34,488 bases of DNA from Paludibacteraceae bacterium (GTDB taxonomy: Bacteria; Bacteroidota; Bacteroidia; Bacteroidales; Paludibacteraceae): the NCBI GenBank assembly GCA_024405875.1, contig JAKSOA010000020.1, forward strand, positions 1 to 34,488. Reading direction: 5' to 3'. Under the pieces are notes generated by a model, which was given only the letters and a program-made list of their open reading frames with translations, was not told the origin of the DNA and ran no database searches. A program made the position numbers and the translations under genes. This document shows, in pieces, positions 33,403-34,488 of this stretch (position 1 is its first letter; each line of letters opens with the position of its first letter).

Positions 33403-33443
33403 CGGAAGTTTATTACTAATGTTGTTTAACTAAAAATTTAAAA

Positions 33444-33896
33444 ATGAAAAAGATGAAAAGGTTATCTGTTTTTTTGAGCGTGTTCGCTATGTTTGCATTA
33501 GTGTCACTGACATCTTGTAAAAAGGTTAATGGAGAGGCTTCAAAGTATGTGGGCTCTTATTCTTTTAATAGCGTTGTAATGGAAGGAAATACAATGACAG
33601 CAACGGAATTTAAAGAGCTTATTAAAACAATGCCAGAAGGAAGTCAAAAGAAGAAACTGACAGCAATGGCAGATATGAGTTTTACGTTGACCGATAGTTA
33701 TAAGTTTAATGGGCACAATTTACCAGATCCATACGGCTCTTTTGGCGATTTTAGTGGTGAATGGGAGTATAGCGCCCCAACCAAAGAGATTATTATGATT
33801 AACAAGAATGAGGGCTTTCAGTGGACTTTTGATGCATTCTCTGATGGAACCATTGGTAAGGAAAATGGAGAATTTAAATTTATCTTGGCAAAGTAA
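33444..33896 (+). CDS. Small lipoprotein, lipocalin-like
   Basis: A 150-residue lipoprotein. The signal peptide (about 1-24) ends in a lipobox LVSLTSC, so Cys25 would be lipidated. The mature part, with GSYSFNSVVMEGN, FTLTDSYKFNGHNL, FSGEWEYSAPTKEIIMINKNEG and a final strand, looks like a small beta-barrel of the lipocalin-like type common in Bacteroidales. No ligand or partner can be named. It has its own -7 box and a terminator right after the stop. Confidence 0.8.
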   Translation: MKKMKRLSVFLSVFAMFALVSLTSCKKVNGEASKYVGSYSFNSVVMEGNTMTATEFKELIKTMPEGSQKKKLTAMADMSFTLTDSYKFNGHNLPDPYGSFGDFSGEWEYSAPTKEIIMINKNEGFQWTFDAFSDGTIGKENGEFKFILAK

Positions 33897-33918
33897 ATTG
33901 CCGCTTACAAAAAACGGG

Positions 33919-33951
33919 GGCTCTTTTTATACGAAAGAGCCTTTTATTTTT
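33919..33951 (+). terminator. Terminator of the lipoprotein gene
   Basis: GGCTCTTT (33919-33926) pairs perfectly with AAAGAGCC (33934-33941), loop TTATACG, followed by TTTTATTTTTTTG. Confidence 0.87.
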
Positions 33952-33981
33952 TTGTATGTATTGATATATTTATTACCTTTG
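33951..33981 (+). promoter_or_regulatory. tRNA-Ala promoter
   Basis: TTTG (33951-33954) and TACCTTTG (33974-33981) are 19 nt apart, 11 nt before the tRNA 5' end. Confidence 0.8.
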
Positions 33982-33992
33982 CGGTGCAAAAC

Positions 33993-34066
33993 GGGGGTTT
34001 AGCTCATCTGGCTAGAGCGCAACACTGGCAGTGTTGAGGTGACCGGTTCGAGTCCGGTAATCTCCA
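33993..34066 (+). tRNA. tRNA-Ala (anticodon GGC)
   Basis: A 74-nt cloverleaf without encoded CCA. The acceptor GGGGGTT pairs with AATCTCC, including G3-U70, the alanine identity pair. The D stem is GCTC/GAGC, the anticodon stem CAACA/TGTTG has loop CTGGCAG (anticodon GGC), and the T stem ACCGG/CCGGT has loop TTCGAGT. It has its own promoter and terminator. Confidence 0.96.
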
Positions 34067-34067
34067 C

Positions 34068-34107
34068 AAAATCAAGGGTTTCCACATTGGAAACCCTTTT
34101 TGATTTT
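34068..34107 (+). terminator. tRNA-Ala terminator, extended by an inverted copy of the tRNA end
   Basis: GGGTTTCC (34076-34083) pairs with GGAAACCC (34089-34096), followed by TTTTT. Outer arms of 15 nt (34059-34073 against 34102-34116) extend the stem into the tRNA acceptor strand. Confidence 0.8.
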
Positions 34108-34393
34108 GTGGAGATTGTCCTTTTTTATTGGGACACATTCCCAAACCTTTGCGTGCTTCGCACGGCACGCAGAAGCGTGCTTTTTTCGTTTGTGGAGATT
34201 TTTCCTTGTTTACGGGGAGTACCCCGAACCCCCTCGCTTCGCGGCACGCAGAAGCCCGCTTTTTTCGTTGGTGGAGATTAGTTCCTTTTTTATTGGGACA
34301 CATTCCCAAACCTTTGCGTGCTTCGCGCGGCACGCAGAAGCGTGCTTTTTTCGTTGGTGGAGATTTATCCTTGTGTGGGGCGTATCCCCAAAA
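34108..34393. repeat. Tandem palindromic repeat array downstream of tRNA-Ala
   Basis: Four units begin with GTGGAGATT at 34108, 34192, 34271 and 34357 (periods 84, 79 and 86; the last truncated). GTGGAGATT is the reverse complement of the tRNA-Ala 3' end. The first three units continue with a GGG...CCC hairpin and a GC-rich core; cores at 34152-34180 and 34317-34345 differ at one base and match those beside ssrA. Open frames across the array are repeat artefacts. Confidence 0.88.
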
Positions 34394-34428
34394 TAAAAAG
34401 CCTTTGAGACAACTCAAAGGCTTTTTTT
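34394..34428 (-). terminator. tRNA-Lys terminator
   Basis: A perfect 14-bp stem AAAAAGCCTTTGAG/CTCAAAGGCTTTTT with a 4-nt loop, immediately after the tRNA-Lys 3' end on the minus strand. Confidence 0.88.
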
Positions 34429-34429
34429 G

Positions 34430-34488
34430 TGAACCGCTTGGGGTTCGAACCCAAGACCCCATCCTTAAAAGGGATGTGCTCTACCTGC
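34430..34488 (-). tRNA. tRNA-Lys (anticodon TTT), 5' part outside the window
   Basis: Seen from the D arm to the 3' end. Anticodon stem CATCC/GGATG with loop CTTTTAA (anticodon TTT), T arm TTGGG TTCGAAC CCCAA, acceptor strand GCGGTTC and discriminator A at 34430. CCA is not encoded. The acceptor 5' strand lies beyond 34488. Confidence 0.93.

Noticed and set aside
34004-34462. 152-codon minus-strand frame and two plus-strand frames across the tRNA-Ala array
   Set aside because: Cover tRNA genes, terminators and tandem repeats; the periodic protein sequence only reflects the DNA repeat.

Overview
The window looks like a chromosome segment from a Bacteroidota bacterium, probably an uncultured or gut-type Bacteroidales. 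Three things in the sequence support this. At least eight promoters fit the Bacteroidota sigma-A pattern TTTG-N19/20-TAnnTTTG. The tmRNA tag reads GENNFALAA, close to the GENNYALAA-type tags of that phylum. The gene content also fits: a YjgP/YjgQ permease, ORF6N/RhuM protein, TL5-type L25, ThiL, a phoH-purC pair, and rfbA/rfbD. Most genes are housekeeping. No phage, complete insertion sequence, CRISPR array or plasmid genes are visible.

Layout. 1-2667 (minus): cdd, an LptF/LptG permease and ribBA (cut by the window edge), joined by short overlaps. 2747-4554 (plus): a secreted glucosaminidase with LysM repeats and a Wzz-like membrane protein. 4555-5342: a palindromic repeat array, then the tmRNA gene ssrA (minus). 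5343-8038 (minus): rplS, a ZapB-like coiled coil, zapA and RNase Y. 8039-8508: a repeat-rich gap. 8509-13504 (plus): recF, a DciA-like DUF721 gene, yggS and ppdK. 13573-18044 (minus): purU, hisH, hisA, hisF, hisIE and an FtsE-like ATPase. 18123-18986 (plus): a nucleoside phosphorylase. 19079-25177 (minus): rfbA, rfbD, phoH, purC and a TPR protein. 25539-26789 (plus): an accessory ORF6N-RhuM-PLD-like fusion. 26773-29506 (minus): thiL, then rplY-pth-S4 protein. 29586-33354 (plus): ABC ATPase, ruvB, flippase and DJ-1 family protein, the first two and last two coupled by ATGA overlaps. 33444-34488: a lipoprotein, tRNA-Ala(GGC), a repeat array, and the end of tRNA-Lys(TTT) on minus.

The genes cover translation and ribosome rescue (tmRNA, L19, L25, peptidyl-tRNA hydrolase, S4 protein), RNA decay (RNase Y), replication and repair (RecF, DciA-like, RuvB), division (ZapA, FtsE-like), histidine, purine, thiamine and riboflavin biosynthesis, and envelope polysaccharide supply (RfbA/RfbD, flippase, Wzz-like, LPS permease).

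The unusual material is mostly between genes. (1) A palindromic repeat family follows both ssrA and tRNA-Ala. Its arms are inverted copies of the 3' end of whichever RNA gene sits next to it, joined to a GC-rich core shared by both loci. (2) A 282-bp element between phoH and purC has perfect 17-bp terminal inverted repeats and a 6-bp target duplication, so it looks like a MITE. (3) At least eight gene boundaries carry tandem repeats of A+T-rich heptamers, with different sequences but always 7-nt periodicity. (4) Three further families of dispersed hairpins or tandem repeats occur, plus a 128-bp palindrome. (5) The ORF6N-RhuM-PLD fusion is the clearest accessory protein-coding gene.
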